A stretch of DNA of 64,000 nucleotides from Datura wrightii (Eukaryota > Streptophyta > Magnoliopsida > Solanales > Solanaceae), in contig JASDFA010000018.1 in the NCBI GenBank assembly GCA_035772735.1, positions 141,613,501-141,677,500 on the forward strand, given 5' to 3'. Of this stretch, positions 33,121-45,340 are shown piece after piece. The notes under the pieces were generated by a model that was given only the letters and a program-made list of their open reading frames with translations, had not been told where the DNA came from and searched no databases. The position numbers and the translations under genes are program-made. Positions within the stretch are counted from its first letter, which is position 1. Each line of letters starts with the position of its first letter.

Positions 33121-33682
33121 ATGATATTTCAAAATATTGGGCTTCTTGTTAGTAGAAAGTAGCCCCAATCCTCTCACAATTAATGTTGTATGATGAAAGC
33201 AGTGTATGTTCATGTTTTTGAGTAGCTGTAGTAGCATAAACTAGATATACAATGTCAGATCAGTACACCTCATGTTCTAGTCAACCAAGGACTCTCCATA
33301 GACGAGAATGTCTCCCTTGGTCAGTAGGGATCCTCCATTGCTAGTGGTGAGTCCTCATCTCCCGAGGATGTGATTTATGTTTACATTTTCATTACATTTT
33401 AGTTTTCAGATTTTAGGAGTTAGTTGGGGGCTTGTCCCAGCAACACATTAGTTTAGTAGAAGGCTTTCAGACTTGTCTAGATAGATTCAGCACTATATCA
33501 AAATGTTGTTTCAATTGTTCTTATGATCCCTTACTCGACTCTTGCAGTTAGCTCCTGCTTATTTGTGTCGTTAGTTGTTCTATTGTTAAGATATATGCTA
33601 TAATTATGCCATGGGTAAACTTGGTGCCTTTTGGGTTTCCTTGTCCCATGTTACGGCTAGGGTGTGAACTCGGGTCGTAAAA
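33121..33682 (+). repeat. Tek2 5' LTR tail with a 600-bp internal deletion
   Basis: It starts with ATGATATTTCAAAATATTGGG, matching 48226 onward and also repeating 27398-27549. After GGGATCCTCCAT (about 33330) it jumps to TGCTAGTGGTGAGTCCTCATC, skipping about 600 bases present in the 3' LTR (48445-49045): the minisatellite and the (AT)n tract. It ends GGGTCGTAAAA just before the primer site. Confidence 0.8.
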
Positions 33683-33686
33683 AACT

Positions 33687-33698
33687 TGGTATCAGAGC
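33687..33698 (+). other. tRNA-iMet primer binding site (Tek2)
   Basis: TGGTATCAGAGC, a perfect match to the initiator tRNA-Met complement, four bases after the LTR. Confidence 0.9.
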
Positions 33699-34072
33699 AA
33701 AGGTTTAGAGTGTCCTAGGGTGTCTGAAAGCCGCATTAATTAGAGTTTTCTTCATGGATGTGAAGCGCACCACACTTATGACGAGGAGACTACTACACAT
33801 TTTAGGAATGTTCCCTTTTCTTCATTATTCTTACCATACATAGAGTATGAAGCTCTAAGCAGTTCCTTCCTTGACTCGTGCTTTACGCGCTCACAAATAA
33901 TTCCTCTTAGATGAGAAAATGGAAGGAGAAATGGTAAAGACCGCCAGCAGGTACCACCAGCCCCGGCGAACCCGATAGACGACCATGTTACCCATGCCGA
34001 GTTTCGGGTAAATCTTAATAAGTTGGCATAGGCTGTGACTACCCAGATTAATCAGCAAGCAATGGATCGTGT
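33699..34072 (+). pseudogene. Leader and gag N-terminus of Tek2, cut by Tek5
   Basis: The leader matches 13817-14000. From about 33940 one frame reads RQQVPPAPANPIDDHVTHAEF, then VNLNKLA, a TAG, and AVTTQINQQAMDRV, like other Tekay gag starts and like 49415-49490. The next base, 34073, begins the Tek5 LTR. The last five bases are CGTGT. Confidence 0.75.
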
Positions 34073-34780
34073 TGTCACGCCCCATAACTGGGGGGAGGGT
34101 GCAACTGGCTCCCCATACTAGACTAACTGGGAAGCCGGCTAGATGACATCTGTAACTATAATACTTAGGCTGTCCAAGCCACGTGTCACAATCAACTGGA
34201 GCACAAACTAGACCTATAGTGCCTCAACAATACAGGGTAAACAACTGAAACGCAAACAAGGCTATGAGTATGCCAAACAAAACAACAAAAATCCGACAAT
34301 GGCACAAACTGAATACCATTGTACACACTAAGTCCACAAAGCCTCTAAAGAGTAAACTTACCGATGGTGGGAACAGGGCTCTGACCTACCCATAACTACA
34401 TCTCAAAACTCTAACTGAAACAAAACCAGTCTTAGCTCCAGAAAGAAAGGAGCATACCAACACATCCGTTAATCTCACGAACTGCTACTGTAACTGGCAA
34501 TCCCGACCTCTACCTCCACCTGCGGCACGAACGCATGTCCCCAGGCGAAGGGACGTCAGTACGAATGAAATGTACTGGTATGTAAGGCACAAAACTGTAA
34601 ACATGTAAGACAACAATGATAGCTGAGCTAGAAATAAGGAATAATAACAACCTGGAATCCTAGAAACTGAAACCTGACAATAAGTCAATACTGAAGTGCA
34701 AATGCAACCAAGTAATGCACACGAAAAACTATAACTGTAATGTTGGCGGCCAACCGACCATAAAAACCATATAAGAATGC

Positions 34781-35012
34781 CTCCAGCCGGTTTACCATAC
34801 TGGGGTAAAATAAAATATCTCCAGCCGATGTACCATACCGGGTAAAAATAAAAATATCTCCAGCTGGTGTACCATACTGGGGTACAAATAAAAATATTCC
34901 AGTCGGTGTGCCATATCAGGGTAAAATAAAATATCTCCAGCCGGTGTGCAATACAGGGGTAAAATTAAAACATCTCCAGCCGGTGTGCCATACGAGGGTA
35001 AAAATAAAAATA
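34781..35012 (-). repeat. 39-bp minisatellite, 6 copies
   Basis: The unit is about CTCCAGCCGGTGTACCATAC plus GGGGTAAAATAAAATAT, 37-40 bases, with copies differing at several sites. Because many units are near 39 bases (13 codons) the array stays open on the minus strand and looks like a repetitive protein; I do not call it a gene. The other LTR has 5 copies. Confidence 0.85.
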
Positions 35013-38000
35013 TTCTCAATCATAATAATGAATGGAGCCGATAAAGCTTATACTGAGTCAATTTAACACATGTAGCATTGAAATGATAAATGCTTAATCT
35101 ATGGCCGTAATCAATCTCTTTCCTAACATATAAATCCAAGTGAGAACATATACCATTTAAAATTAGCAAGTATGCACATATATCACATAAAGCTGTCAAA
35201 TTTTATACAAACATGTCAACTCAGTGACTTGACGTACCTTCAGGAGGTTTAGCCAACATAAGAATTTTATTAAACTTACAAGCAATGTCCTATAGATAGT
35301 CTTACCAATTTAATGTATCTCTTGAGTAGAAGCACATAGATTCACATTTCTATACAATCCTTTAACATCTGGGAACTACATATATATACTGCCCACAGGG
35401 TGGTTCCTTTACATGTATCGAAAACTATACATTGGAATTTCATTGCCAACTTATCACGTGGATGAGCACATGCAGTTCTCAATTCATTTGCCTATTTGCA
35501 GGAAAACATGGGACTTATAACTTGAAGCTTGGAGTTATTGTCATAACGCTTAACATATATGTAGAGCTGAGAGCTGAATTACAGACATACAATGTATTAG
35601 ACATCTGTATAACGTATAAACTCATACTTAGTTAGATGAGTGACCTCCAGGTGACTTCCTGGGATTAGAAGTTCTAAGCTTAACTGATCATTTTCATAGC
35701 TTGTGCTTATACTTGCTTAGACATTAGGAACATTGGTACATGGGATAATCTCTCCTCTGAATTTAGGGAATTCAAATGATAACTCAACAAGAGCTAAACA
35801 TATAGACGCGTCACTTGAATATAACTGAAAAAAATTCAATTGTATGTTATAATATGAAAATCATATACATTAACACTTCTTACTGGAAAGACATATAAAG
35901 ACTTAAGTTCTTAGGCTGGTACGCAACTTCAAATACTTGATCGAGACATTAGCATGATTCTCGGAATATGATCTCTTGAAAACTTCTTAGATTAGAATAA
36001 CACACTTCAACATAACTTAGGGACTGGAAGACATTACTTAAGAATTTGAGATTTGGATTTGTTCAACTTGATAATTCATAAGCAACTCTCGAAGTGTTGC
36101 ATTATAGGCAAATAAAGACTTATAACCATAATTCGGACGACACTGGATTGACTTTCACAACTTTGTAATTAACCGAGGAGCTTATGAAAGCTTACATCAT
36201 TATAAATAGATTAGAAGCTCCTAGGATCACCCTTTTCGATCATGGAAGACAATGTCAATACTTAGAATCAATAACTTAACATAAACGTTTTGGGGTATAG
36301 CAGAGAGCTTCTCTTAAACTTAAGTTACTATTTTACAAACGTTCAACTCTAGCTGATTTATACAAGGTCGTCACCTAATATTCAGTATATCATTACCACA
36401 TAACGTATTTATATCACTTATTTAACTTAATGCCTTGCCGACTCTCAGGAGGTTCAGATAGAACAAGAGTTACGGTAAATTTACGGCGACACTCTAAAGA
36501 CAATTCTTGTTTCCCTAGAGTGTAACTTGAATGTAGGCATAAGCTTAAATATATACTTATTTTGGTATAACCTGCTAACATTAAAAAACTATGTATAACC
36601 TTCCCATAAAGATGGTTTCATATAAATATCAATAATTTATACATTCGAGTTCTATCTTTCAAGTTCAACGTATCGGTTTGTTCGAAAACTAGTTAACTAA
36701 TCAATTAGATAAAGGGAGAGAAATCAACGAATCTCCTCTTGGAGTTATATACCTTAGAACATGTTCATAAGAGGGTGGATAACTATTGTAAGACATTTTC
36801 ATTTCGTTGTTCTCATTTACCCTTATTTAGCTTAAAAATGTTTTCTAGTGTTATGTTCGTTCGCGTGACGTCATCTTTCCTTCTTACCAATTTAAAATAG
36901 CAACTAGAATTTTGAACACATTTGATATCCCATGCATGAAATAATATAAAGGAACAACTCACGGTTCCCACGCTAAGGTGACTTCAGATTCGATTTACAA
37001 CTACAACAATAATCGTAAACAATATGCCTTCTACTTTACGTTTGTTCACTTCAAGCATATTTAACTCTTCAAGGTTTCTATGAAGTATTTCTAATAATTT
37101 GGGCAGAATAATGTATGCTTCAATAGGAACAAAAACATAGGAACATTGGTCCGATCAACACCAAGATTTCGTGCTTGGAAAATAAGAATAGGGATGCCAT
37201 TATGTACCTCAGTTCATCGCGTCTTTTTAGCCAATTTCTTCTGCTTTCTAGAAACTCCGACACCTTCAACTTGCTTACTTACACTACATGGAGTGAGTAT
37301 AGGTTTATGCCTAGTTCCCCGTCACAATTCATGTCCCAAAACGTACAACCAAACAGCCACATCATAATATAATTTTCAGCAATCCTACGTACCTTAGGCA
37401 TCTTAAACTTGAGGCAATTCAAGAGAGTTTCGCTTAAGTGCTTTTGGTGTTTGACCTCCCCAAAGGTGTGGTCTATTCCTTACATCTTTTGGATAAATTC
37501 CAGCATATATATAGCTGTAACAATCTCCCAAAAAGGGGCAGAAACCTCAGTGAAATATCACATAAAACACATATTGACTTTATGTCATTTCCTTACATTA
37601 GCTTGCGAATTTGAGCGGATAAACCAAGTAGGAACACTTACCTTTCACTTGTGTATAACCCCTTCCCATATGGGGTTCTTCTTCAGCTAAATTCTGTTTC
37701 AAAAATGTAGCAACCATGCTGCCAAATCGCAGCAACAACACACACCCAAGCAACACATAAGTTCCAACTTCACTTCCAACATAACTTGTTAATTCATGAT
37801 AATTTAAAGAGTAAAAACACCGACCTCCTTTTTTACTCAACTCTAACCAATATGTAGGTAGAACTTCACCTCCCTACTTCCCAACAACTCATCATCTTCG
37901 CTGCCAAAAATGTAGCATATCAACGATTAGAAGCTCACGACTTAAGAAACCCTTTCCAAGCTTGGACTATAAGGAACTTTGACCTATCCATACAATTTAT

Positions 38001-38104
38001 TACCATGGATTTTTTTTCACCATTGGATAGAGCTCATAATTCTGCGAATTTTGAAAAATAAATGAAGTAAAACGGAGTAGAAATGAGCTTTTTAACTCAA
38101 ATTA

Positions 38105-38215
38105 CTTCATATAGGCAGGCTGGGCGTCCTGCCTGTGCGGCGCCCGTGCGACGTGCCTTCGCGCGCGCGCGCGCCTGCTGCCTACCTGTCTCGGTGCCCG
38201 CGCGCGTGGGCACTT
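38105..38215. repeat. GC-rich tract with (GC)n in Tek5 3' LTR
   Basis: A sharp island in AT-rich DNA, with an alternating CGCGCGCGCGCGCG run near 38160-38174. The sister LTR has the island at 44090-44190 with the alternating run mostly lost. Alternating CG is a Z-DNA-prone sequence. Confidence 0.7.
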
Positions 38216-38534
38216 TTCCAGCCAACAGTGCTGTCCTCAAATGAGCATAACTTTTTACTCCGAACTCTGATTGATGAGAAGTTTTCTTCACTATAAACTA
38301 GACTCAAATACCTTTCATTTGATAGGCTATATGACCTCTGAATCGTTCTATGTTTAGATATATGTCCATTTAAAGTTGACCCTTATTTACAAACTTCACA
38401 TACTCTTCGCTTTTCCCTTTGCACATGTTTTCGTCTGCACCTATGGACAACCTACAACCCATAATTCCCTTAATATGAAATATAAACATCAAATAATTAT
38501 CGAACAAAATAAATAAGATTTTTGGGGTGTAACA

Positions 38535-38551
38535 TCCTCCCCCCCTTAAAA
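38535..38551 (-). other. Polypurine tract (Tek5)
   Basis: Minus-strand TTTTAAGGGGGGGAGGA, directly against the 3' LTR. The same type of tract precedes the Tek4b LTR at 60293-60312. Confidence 0.8.
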
Positions 38552-40082
38552 TTATTCATCCTCGAATGAGGGTTGTACCTCGGTAGCCGTAACTTTAGCC
38601 ATAACATCTTTAAATTTTCCTTTCCTTGTTTCATAAACATACATTTCATTTTTCGTAAGCACATCCTCTTTCTATTTCCGCTTCTTATCAAACCATACTT
38701 TCTCAACTCCATCTATTTGTCTGACATATGATAGGCATACTTTAGTACCATAAAATCGGTAACTTTTCTAACCCTAAGAAAATTAATACACTACCATGGG
38801 AGTTATGATTTACTCCAATACCTCCTTTCCATTCATACCATTAGAAAATATCACAGGAAAAAAAGTGAAAATCACAACTTAACCACTTAACATATAGAAT
38901 CAGTGTCAAACCTGAAGTTGCTCTTTTACCTTTGCTTTTACCACGACCTGTCACTGCCTATCATGGAAACGAGGGCTAAAAGAAATTGTAGTCTAATCTA
39001 GGGACAAAGTAGAGACTGAATCTCAAGGAGAAACTGAATGTATGGCTTCTCCAAGCACTACGAGGGTCCTTAAATAGTCTTATCAACCTTGTTTCCTTAC
39101 TCTGTTCCACTACCTTGTCATTACTTGGGAGATGGTGAATCAGATCGTCCGTATTTTGAGAAAATACTAGCATCCAAGTAGTAGATATTTTTGTCAGGGT
39201 AGACATTCCCAAACACTCTCGGACCAAATGGGGTCCCAAACCTAATACAATCGACATACTCTATCCTTCGTATTCCGCACCCTATTTGAAACATATTGGG
39301 ACAAAGAATTAAACCTGAGACTATATTCGCGAATACTCATGCTGACCTGCTCTGCTTAGTGCTCATCTACGAACGAGCCTTCTATTTGATTTAAACTATA
39401 CTTCTTCAAGTCTCCATCATCCCGATAAGTACAAAACCTTATTAGCTTGAACCCGTCAAAGTTTCCATGGTAAGTATTAATTCGTGAAGGCTAGGGGATT
39501 TAGGCTTAAAACCTATGGGCACTAGAGCTCTCAAAAGTTCCCCTGGACCCTTCAATTAATTTTAACTATTTATTTTGAAACTTCACTACTCGTGCTAACA
39601 TCTGAATTGCTTTCTCAAAATCTCGTCCCTTTGATATACCTGAAGGTACACTAGGTGCTGAAGGATCAATAACTCTACATTCTCTTAGCTCTACCGAATC
39701 TGAAACAACATGAGGGGCTGAATACCCTCCCACAGTAATTCCGACAGGAACTAGGAGGAACTATGGTACGAGGAATAGGAAACTCACTTTTAGCCTCTAA
39801 TCTATTTCTCAGATAGGCAGGAGGGCAATTAGGAATCTTTCAAACATTAGTTCCAATAAATCTCGTAGCAATTTGACTTACTCCAAGTGAATTTTAAAAC
39901 ATAAGCGCGATATAGATTTAACACACCTATTACATGTTTGCTCTATAGCACGATCTACTAATGAACAAAGTGAAACAACTCCTAAATGCCCTGTAGCTTC
40001 CTGATTATAAGTATGGTGCACAACATACCCATAAGCAATACTCTACTAGACAATGCTTGTGGACTCCCTAGGATACGACTTC
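38552..40082 (-). pseudogene. Tek5 interior, no recognisable protein
   Basis: On the minus strand short segments look faintly protein-like, for example RVIDPSAPSVPSGISKGRDF (about 39680-39620) followed by EKAIQMLARVV. This could be an ancient gag-like tail, but I cannot place it in a domain. Stops are frequent and there is no protease DSG, RT YxDD or zinc knuckle. Replication would need proteins from another element. Confidence 0.45.
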
Positions 40083-40095
40083 GCTCTGATACCAA
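40083..40095 (-). other. tRNA-iMet primer binding site (Tek5)
   Basis: Minus-strand TTGGTATCAGAGC, perfect, three bases from the 5' LTR at 40099. It fixes the element's orientation. Confidence 0.9.
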
Positions 40096-40098
40096 GTT

Positions 40099-43000
40099 TG
40101 TCACGCCCCATAACTGGGGGGAGAGCGCGATTGGCTCCCCATACCAGACTAACTGGGAAGCCGGCTATATGACATCTATAATTGTAATACTTATGCCGTC
40201 CAGGACACCTGTCACAATCAACTGGAGCACAAACTGGACCCACAATGTCACAACAATACAAGGTAAACAACTGAAATGCAAACAAGGCTATGAGTATGCC
40301 AAAGTAAACAACAAAAAGCCGACAAGGCCACAAACTAAATACCATTGTACACACTAAGTCCACAAAGCCTCTAAAGAGTAAACTGACAGATGGTCAGAAC
40401 AGGGCTCCGACCTACCCATAAGTACATCTCAAAACTCTAGCTGAAACAAAACCAGTCTTAGCTCCAGAAAGAAAGGAGCATACCAACACATCAGCTAATC
40501 TCACGAACAGCTACTATAACTGGCAATCCTAATCTCTACCTGCACCTATGGCACGAACGAAGGTCCCCAGGCGAAGGGACGTCAGTACGAATGAAATGTA
40601 CTGGTATGTAAGGCAGAAAACTGTAAACATGTAAGATAGCAATGATAGCTGAGCTAGAAATAAGGAATAGTAACAACCTGGAATCTTGAAAACTGAAAGC
40701 TAACAATAAGCCAATACTGAAGTGCAAATGCAACCAAGTAATGCACATGAAAAACTATAACTGTAATGTTGGCGGCCAACCGACCATAAAAACCATATAA
40801 GAATGCCTCCAGCCGGTGTACCATACTGGGGTAAAATAAAATATCTCCAGCCGGTGTACCATACCAAGGTAAAAATAAAAATATCTCTAGCCGGTGTGCT
40901 ATATTGGGGTAAAATTAAAATATCTCCAACTGGTGTGCAATACCGGAGTAAAATAAAAACATCTCCAGCCAGTGTGCCATACCAGGGTAAAAATAAAAAT
41001 ATTCTCAATCATAATCATGAATGGAGCCAATAAAGCTTATACTGAGTCAATTTAACACATGTAGCATTGAAATGACAAATGCTTAATCTGTGGCTATAAT
41101 CGGTCTCTTTCGTAACATATAAATGCAAGTGAGCACATATACCATGTAAAATTAGCAAATATGCAAAAATATCACGTAAAGCTGTCAAATTATATACACA
41201 CATGTCAACTGAGTGACTCGACGGACCTTTAGGAGGTTTAGCCAACACAAGAATTTTAGTAGACTTACAAGCAATGTCCTATAGATAGTCTTACCAATTT
41301 AACGTATCGCTTGAGTAGAAGCACATAGATTCCCATTTCTATACAATCCTTTGACATCTGGGAACTACATATATATACTGCCCACAGGGTGGTTCCTTAC
41401 ATGTATCGACAACTATACATTGGAATTTCATTTCCAAACTTATCACGTCGATGAGCACATGCAGTTCTCAATTCATTTTCCTTATTTGCAGGAAAACATG
41501 GGACTTATAACTTGAAGCTTGGAGTTATTGTCATAACGCTTAACATATACATAGAGCTGAGAGCTGAATTACAGACATACAACATATGATACTTCTATAT
41601 AATGTATAAACTCGTATTTAATTAGCTGAGTGACCTCTAGGTCACTTCCTGGGATTAGAAGTTCTAAGCTTAACTGATCATTTTCATAGCTTGTGCTTAT
41701 TCTTACTTAGACATTAGGAACATTGGTACATGGGAGAATCTTTCCTTTGAATTTAGGGAATTCAAATGATAACTCAACAAGAGCTAAACATATAGACGCG
41801 TTACTTGAATATAACTGGAAAAAAATTCAACTGTATTTTATAATATGAAAATCATATACATTAAAACTTCTTACTGGAAAGACACATAAAGACTTAAGTT
41901 CTTAGTTTGGTACGCAACTTCAAATACTTGATCGAGACATTAGAATGATTCTCGGAATATGATCTCTTGAAAACATCTTAGATTAGCATAACACACTTCA
42001 ACATAACTTAGGGACTGGAAGACATTACTTAAGAATTTGAGATTTGGATTTGTTAAACTTGAGAATTCATAAGCAACTCTCCAAGTGCTTCCTTATAGGC
42101 AAATAAAGACTTGTAACCATAATTTGGACGATGCTGGATTGACTTTCACAACTTTGTAATTAACCGAGGAGCTTACGAAAGCTTACATCATTATAAATGG
42201 ATTAGAAGCTCCAAGGATCACCCTTTTCGGTCATGGAATACAATTTCAACACTTAGAATCGGTAACTTAACATAAACGTTTTGGGGTATAGGAGAGAGCT
42301 TCTCTTTAACTTAAGTTACTATTTTACAAACGTTCAACTCTAGCTGATTTATAAAAGGCCATCACCTAATATTCATTATATCATTACCACATAACGTATT
42401 TATATCACTTATTTAACTTAATGCCATGTTGACTCTCAGGAGGTTCAGATAGCACAAGAGTTACAGTAAATTTACGGTGACACCCTAAAGACAATTCTTG
42501 TTGCCATGGCGTGTAACTTTAACGTAGGAATAAGTGTAAATATATACTTATTTTCGTATAACCTTCTAACATTAGAAAACTATGTATAACCTTCCCATAA
42601 AGATGATTTCATAGAAATATCAATAATTTACACATTCGAGTTCTATCTTTCAAGTTCAACATATCGGTTTGTTCGAAAACTCATTAACTAGTCAGTTAGA
42701 TAAAGGGAGAGAAATCAAGGAATCTCCTCTTGGCCTTATATACCTTAGAACATCTTCCTAAGAGGGAGGATAACTACTTTAAGGCATTTTTATTTCATTG
42801 TTCTCATTTACCTTTATTTAGCTTAAATTGTTTTCTAGCGTTGACGTCATCTTGCCTTCTTAACAATTTCAAATAGCAACTAGAATATTGAACACATTTG
42901 ATGTCCCATGCATGAAATAATATAAAGGACCAGCTCAAGGTTCCCACGCTGAGGGGACTTCAGACTCGAGTTACAACTACAACAATAATCATAAACAATA

Positions 43001-44505
43001 CGCCTTCCACTTTACGTTTGTTCATTTCAAGAATATTTAACTCTTCAAGGTTTCTATGAAGTATTTCTATTAATTTGGGAAGAATAATGTATGCCTCAAT
43101 AGGAACACAAAACATAGGAACATTGGCCTGATCAACACCAAGATTTCGTGCTTGGAAATAAGAACAAGGACGCCATTACGTACCTCACTTCGTCGCGTCT
43201 TTTTAGCCAATTTCTTCCGCTTGCCAGAAACTCCGATACATTCAACTTCCTTACTTACACTACATGGAGTGAGTACTGGTTTATTCCTAGTTCCTAGTCA
43301 CAATTCATGTCCCAAAACGTACAAACAAACAGCCACATCATAATATAATTTTCAGCAATCCAACGTACCTTTGGCGTATGAAACTTGAGGAAATTCAAGA
43401 GAGTTTTGCTTACGTTCTTTTGGTGTTTAACCTCACCAAAGGTGTGGTGTATTCATTACATCTTTTGAATAAATTCCAACATCTATATAGCTGTAACAAC
43501 CTCCCAAAAATGGGCAGAAACCTCAGTCAAATATCACACAAAACACATATTGAAATTATGTCATTTTCTTACTTTAGCTTGCAAATTTGAGCGGATAAAC
43601 CAAGTAGGAACACTTACCTTTCACTTGTTTATAGTACCTGCCCATATGGGGTTCCTCTTCAGCTAAATTCTGTTCCAAAAATGTAGCAACCATGCTGCCA
43701 AACTGCAGCAACAACACACACCCAAGCAACACATAAGTTCCAACTTCACTTCCAACATAACTTGTTAATTCATGATAATTTAAAGAGTAAAAACACCTAC
43801 CTCCTTTTGTACTCAACTCTAAACAATATGGAGGTAGAACTTCACCTCCCTACTACCCAAAAACGCAGCATCTTGGCAATCGAAAACACAGCAACTCAAC
43901 GATTAGAAGCTCACGACATAAGAAACCCTTTCCAAGCTTGGACTATAAGGAAATTTGACCTATCCATACAACTATTACCTGGGATTTATTTTCACCATTG
44001 GATAGAGCTCTTAATTATGCGAATTTTGAGAAAAAATGAGGTAAAATGGAGTAGAAATGAGCTTTTTAGCCTAAAATTACTTCATATAGACAGGCTGGGC
44101 GGTGCCCGCGTGCGGCGCCTGTGCGACGTGTCTTCACGCGCGCGCACCTGCTGCCTGCCTGTCTCGGCGCCGCATGCATGGGCACTTTTTCAGTTGACAG
44201 TGCTTTCTTCACACGAGCATAACTTTTTATTCCGAACTCCGATTGGCGAGCGGTTTTTTAACTATAAAGTAGACTCAAATATATTTCATTTGATAGGATA
44301 TAGGACCTATGAATCATTGTATATTTGGAGATATGTCCGTTTAAAGTTGACTCTTATGTACAAACTTCACATACTCTTCGCTTTTCCCTTTGCACATATT
44401 TTCCTCCTCACCTATGGACAACCTACAACCCATAATTCCTTTAATATGACATATAAATATCAAATAATTATCAAACAAAATAAAAAAGATTTTCGGGGTG
44501 TAGCA
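40099..44505 (-). repeat. Tek5 5' LTR (4.41 kb)
   Basis: It matches 34073-38534 throughout, with scattered substitutions and small gaps, for example one fewer minisatellite unit and a lost stretch near 42842. A 255-codon frame (43762-44529) crosses the LTR edge into the flank, begins at TTG, and is closed by a TAG in the sister LTR, so it is not a gene. Confidence 0.85.
40804..41010 (-). repeat. 39-bp minisatellite, 5 copies
   Basis: The same unit as 34781-35012, one copy fewer. The two LTRs were identical at insertion, so a unit has been gained or lost since. Confidence 0.85.
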
Positions 44506-45340
44506 CGTATTCTCATAATAGGAATGTAGAAGCGACACAGTTGAGGGATTTTCTACGAATGAACCCACCCGAGTTCCTGGGGACAAAGTCAGAAGATTAT
44601 GCACATCATGGGTGTCACAGGAATTGAGAGCACAGACTTAATGTCCTACTAGCTAAAAGGAGTTGCTTATATATGGTTTTGTTAGTGGAGGGACAGTCGA
44701 GGGAATTGAGCAGGCCCCATAGGTTGGGATGAATTTAAGACTGCAGTCCTGGATAGGTTTTTCGCTAGAGAGTTGAGAGATGCTAAGGAGGTAGAGCTCA
44801 TCAACCTGAAACATAATGACATGACAGTTCAAGAGTACGCATTGGAATTTACCCGATTATCCAAGTATGCCTCAGAGATGGTAGCGTACCAGAGGGCCCG
44901 AGTGAGCAGGTTCTTGAATGGAGTGTCAGACTCCTTGATTAAAAAGTGTAGGCCTTCCATGTTGCACAGGGATATAGACTTCTCATGTTTGGTGATATTC
45001 GCGCAATTAATGGAGGCGGAGCAGGTGAAGGAAAAGGAAAGAGAGGCCAAGAGGCAAGGATAGGAGATTTAGAGTTCTCTTCGCCAAGGAAATGTGGACA
45101 CCTCTCACTTTCCCTATAGAAATCAACAGTCCCAGCATTTTCGACAGTCAGTGCTCCATACAAACCTAAAGTAAGGGAGATTACGTATCCGATGTGTACC
45201 AACTGTGGGAAGCACCACTTGGGAGAATATATGGTTGGATCGGGTGTTTGTTTCTGGTGAGGCCTGTCGGGCCATAACCACCGAGATTGCGCAGTGCAAA
45301 GTGAGGCGAGAGTAGATCCTCAGCCATCTCTTTAGTAGCT
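44506..45340 (+). pseudogene. Tek2 gag, central part and zinc knuckles
   Basis: It resumes after Tek5 with CGTAT. Frames read ATQLRDFLRMNPPEFLG (about 44534), LKGVAYIW, WDEFKTAVLDRFFARELRDA (about 44722-44780), then an open run of 96 codons (EYALEFTRLSKYASEM, then MLHRDIDFSCLVIFAQLMEAE) to 45063. A knuckle pair follows near 45195-45295: CTNCGKHHLGEY, with the last Cys lost, and a GHNHRDC part of the second. A short in-frame block after SED (about 44596) is deleted, which shifts the frame. Confidence 0.85.

Larger units (their letters stand above)
34073..38534 (-). repeat. Tek5 3' LTR (4.46 kb)
   Basis: It is collinear with 40099-44505 over its whole length. Landmarks are the ACTGGGAAGCCGGC block near 34126, a 39-bp minisatellite (34781-35012), a long AT-rich middle with no open frame of interest, CCAAGCTTGGACTATAAGG near 37955, and a GC-rich tract (38105-38215). 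At nearly 4.5 kb it is twice the size of the other LTRs here. Confidence 0.85.
34073..44505 (-). mobile_element. Tek5 element with 4.4-kb LTRs and a non-coding interior
   Basis: Plus-strand boundaries are TGTCACGCCCC (34073) and GGTGTAGCA (44505), with flanks CGTGT and CGTAT (one mismatch), inside Tek2 gag. LTRs of 4462 and 4407 bases enclose only 1.56 kb. A tRNA-iMet primer site lies against the right LTR and a G-rich polypurine tract against the left, so it reads on the minus strand. No gag or pol domain is recognisable. Very long LTRs with a short non-coding interior resemble a large retrotransposon derivative (LARD). Confidence 0.85.

Noticed and set aside
33687..33698. A possible tRNA gene at the TGGTATCAGAGC sites
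   Set aside because: Only the 12-13 bases complementary to a tRNA 3' end are present, directly after LTRs. They are primer sites, not tRNA genes.
34781..35012. A CRISPR-like regular array
   Set aside because: The units are contiguous tandem repeats without unique spacers, in a plant LTR.
34792..35019. A repetitive protein with PAGD-type repeats (also 40700-41008)
   Set aside because: The reading is produced by a minisatellite with units near 39 bases; copy number and frame differ between the twin LTRs.
39986..40363. Overlapping frames of 123 and 105 codons on both strands
   Set aside because: They span the Tek5 primer site and LTR start, which are fixed by stronger signals.
43762..44529. 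A 255-codon open frame, the longest in the window
   Set aside because: It begins at TTG, lies in the Tek5 LTR antisense to the element, crosses the LTR edge into Tek2 gag, and is closed by TAG in the twin LTR near 37831. No domain is recognisable.
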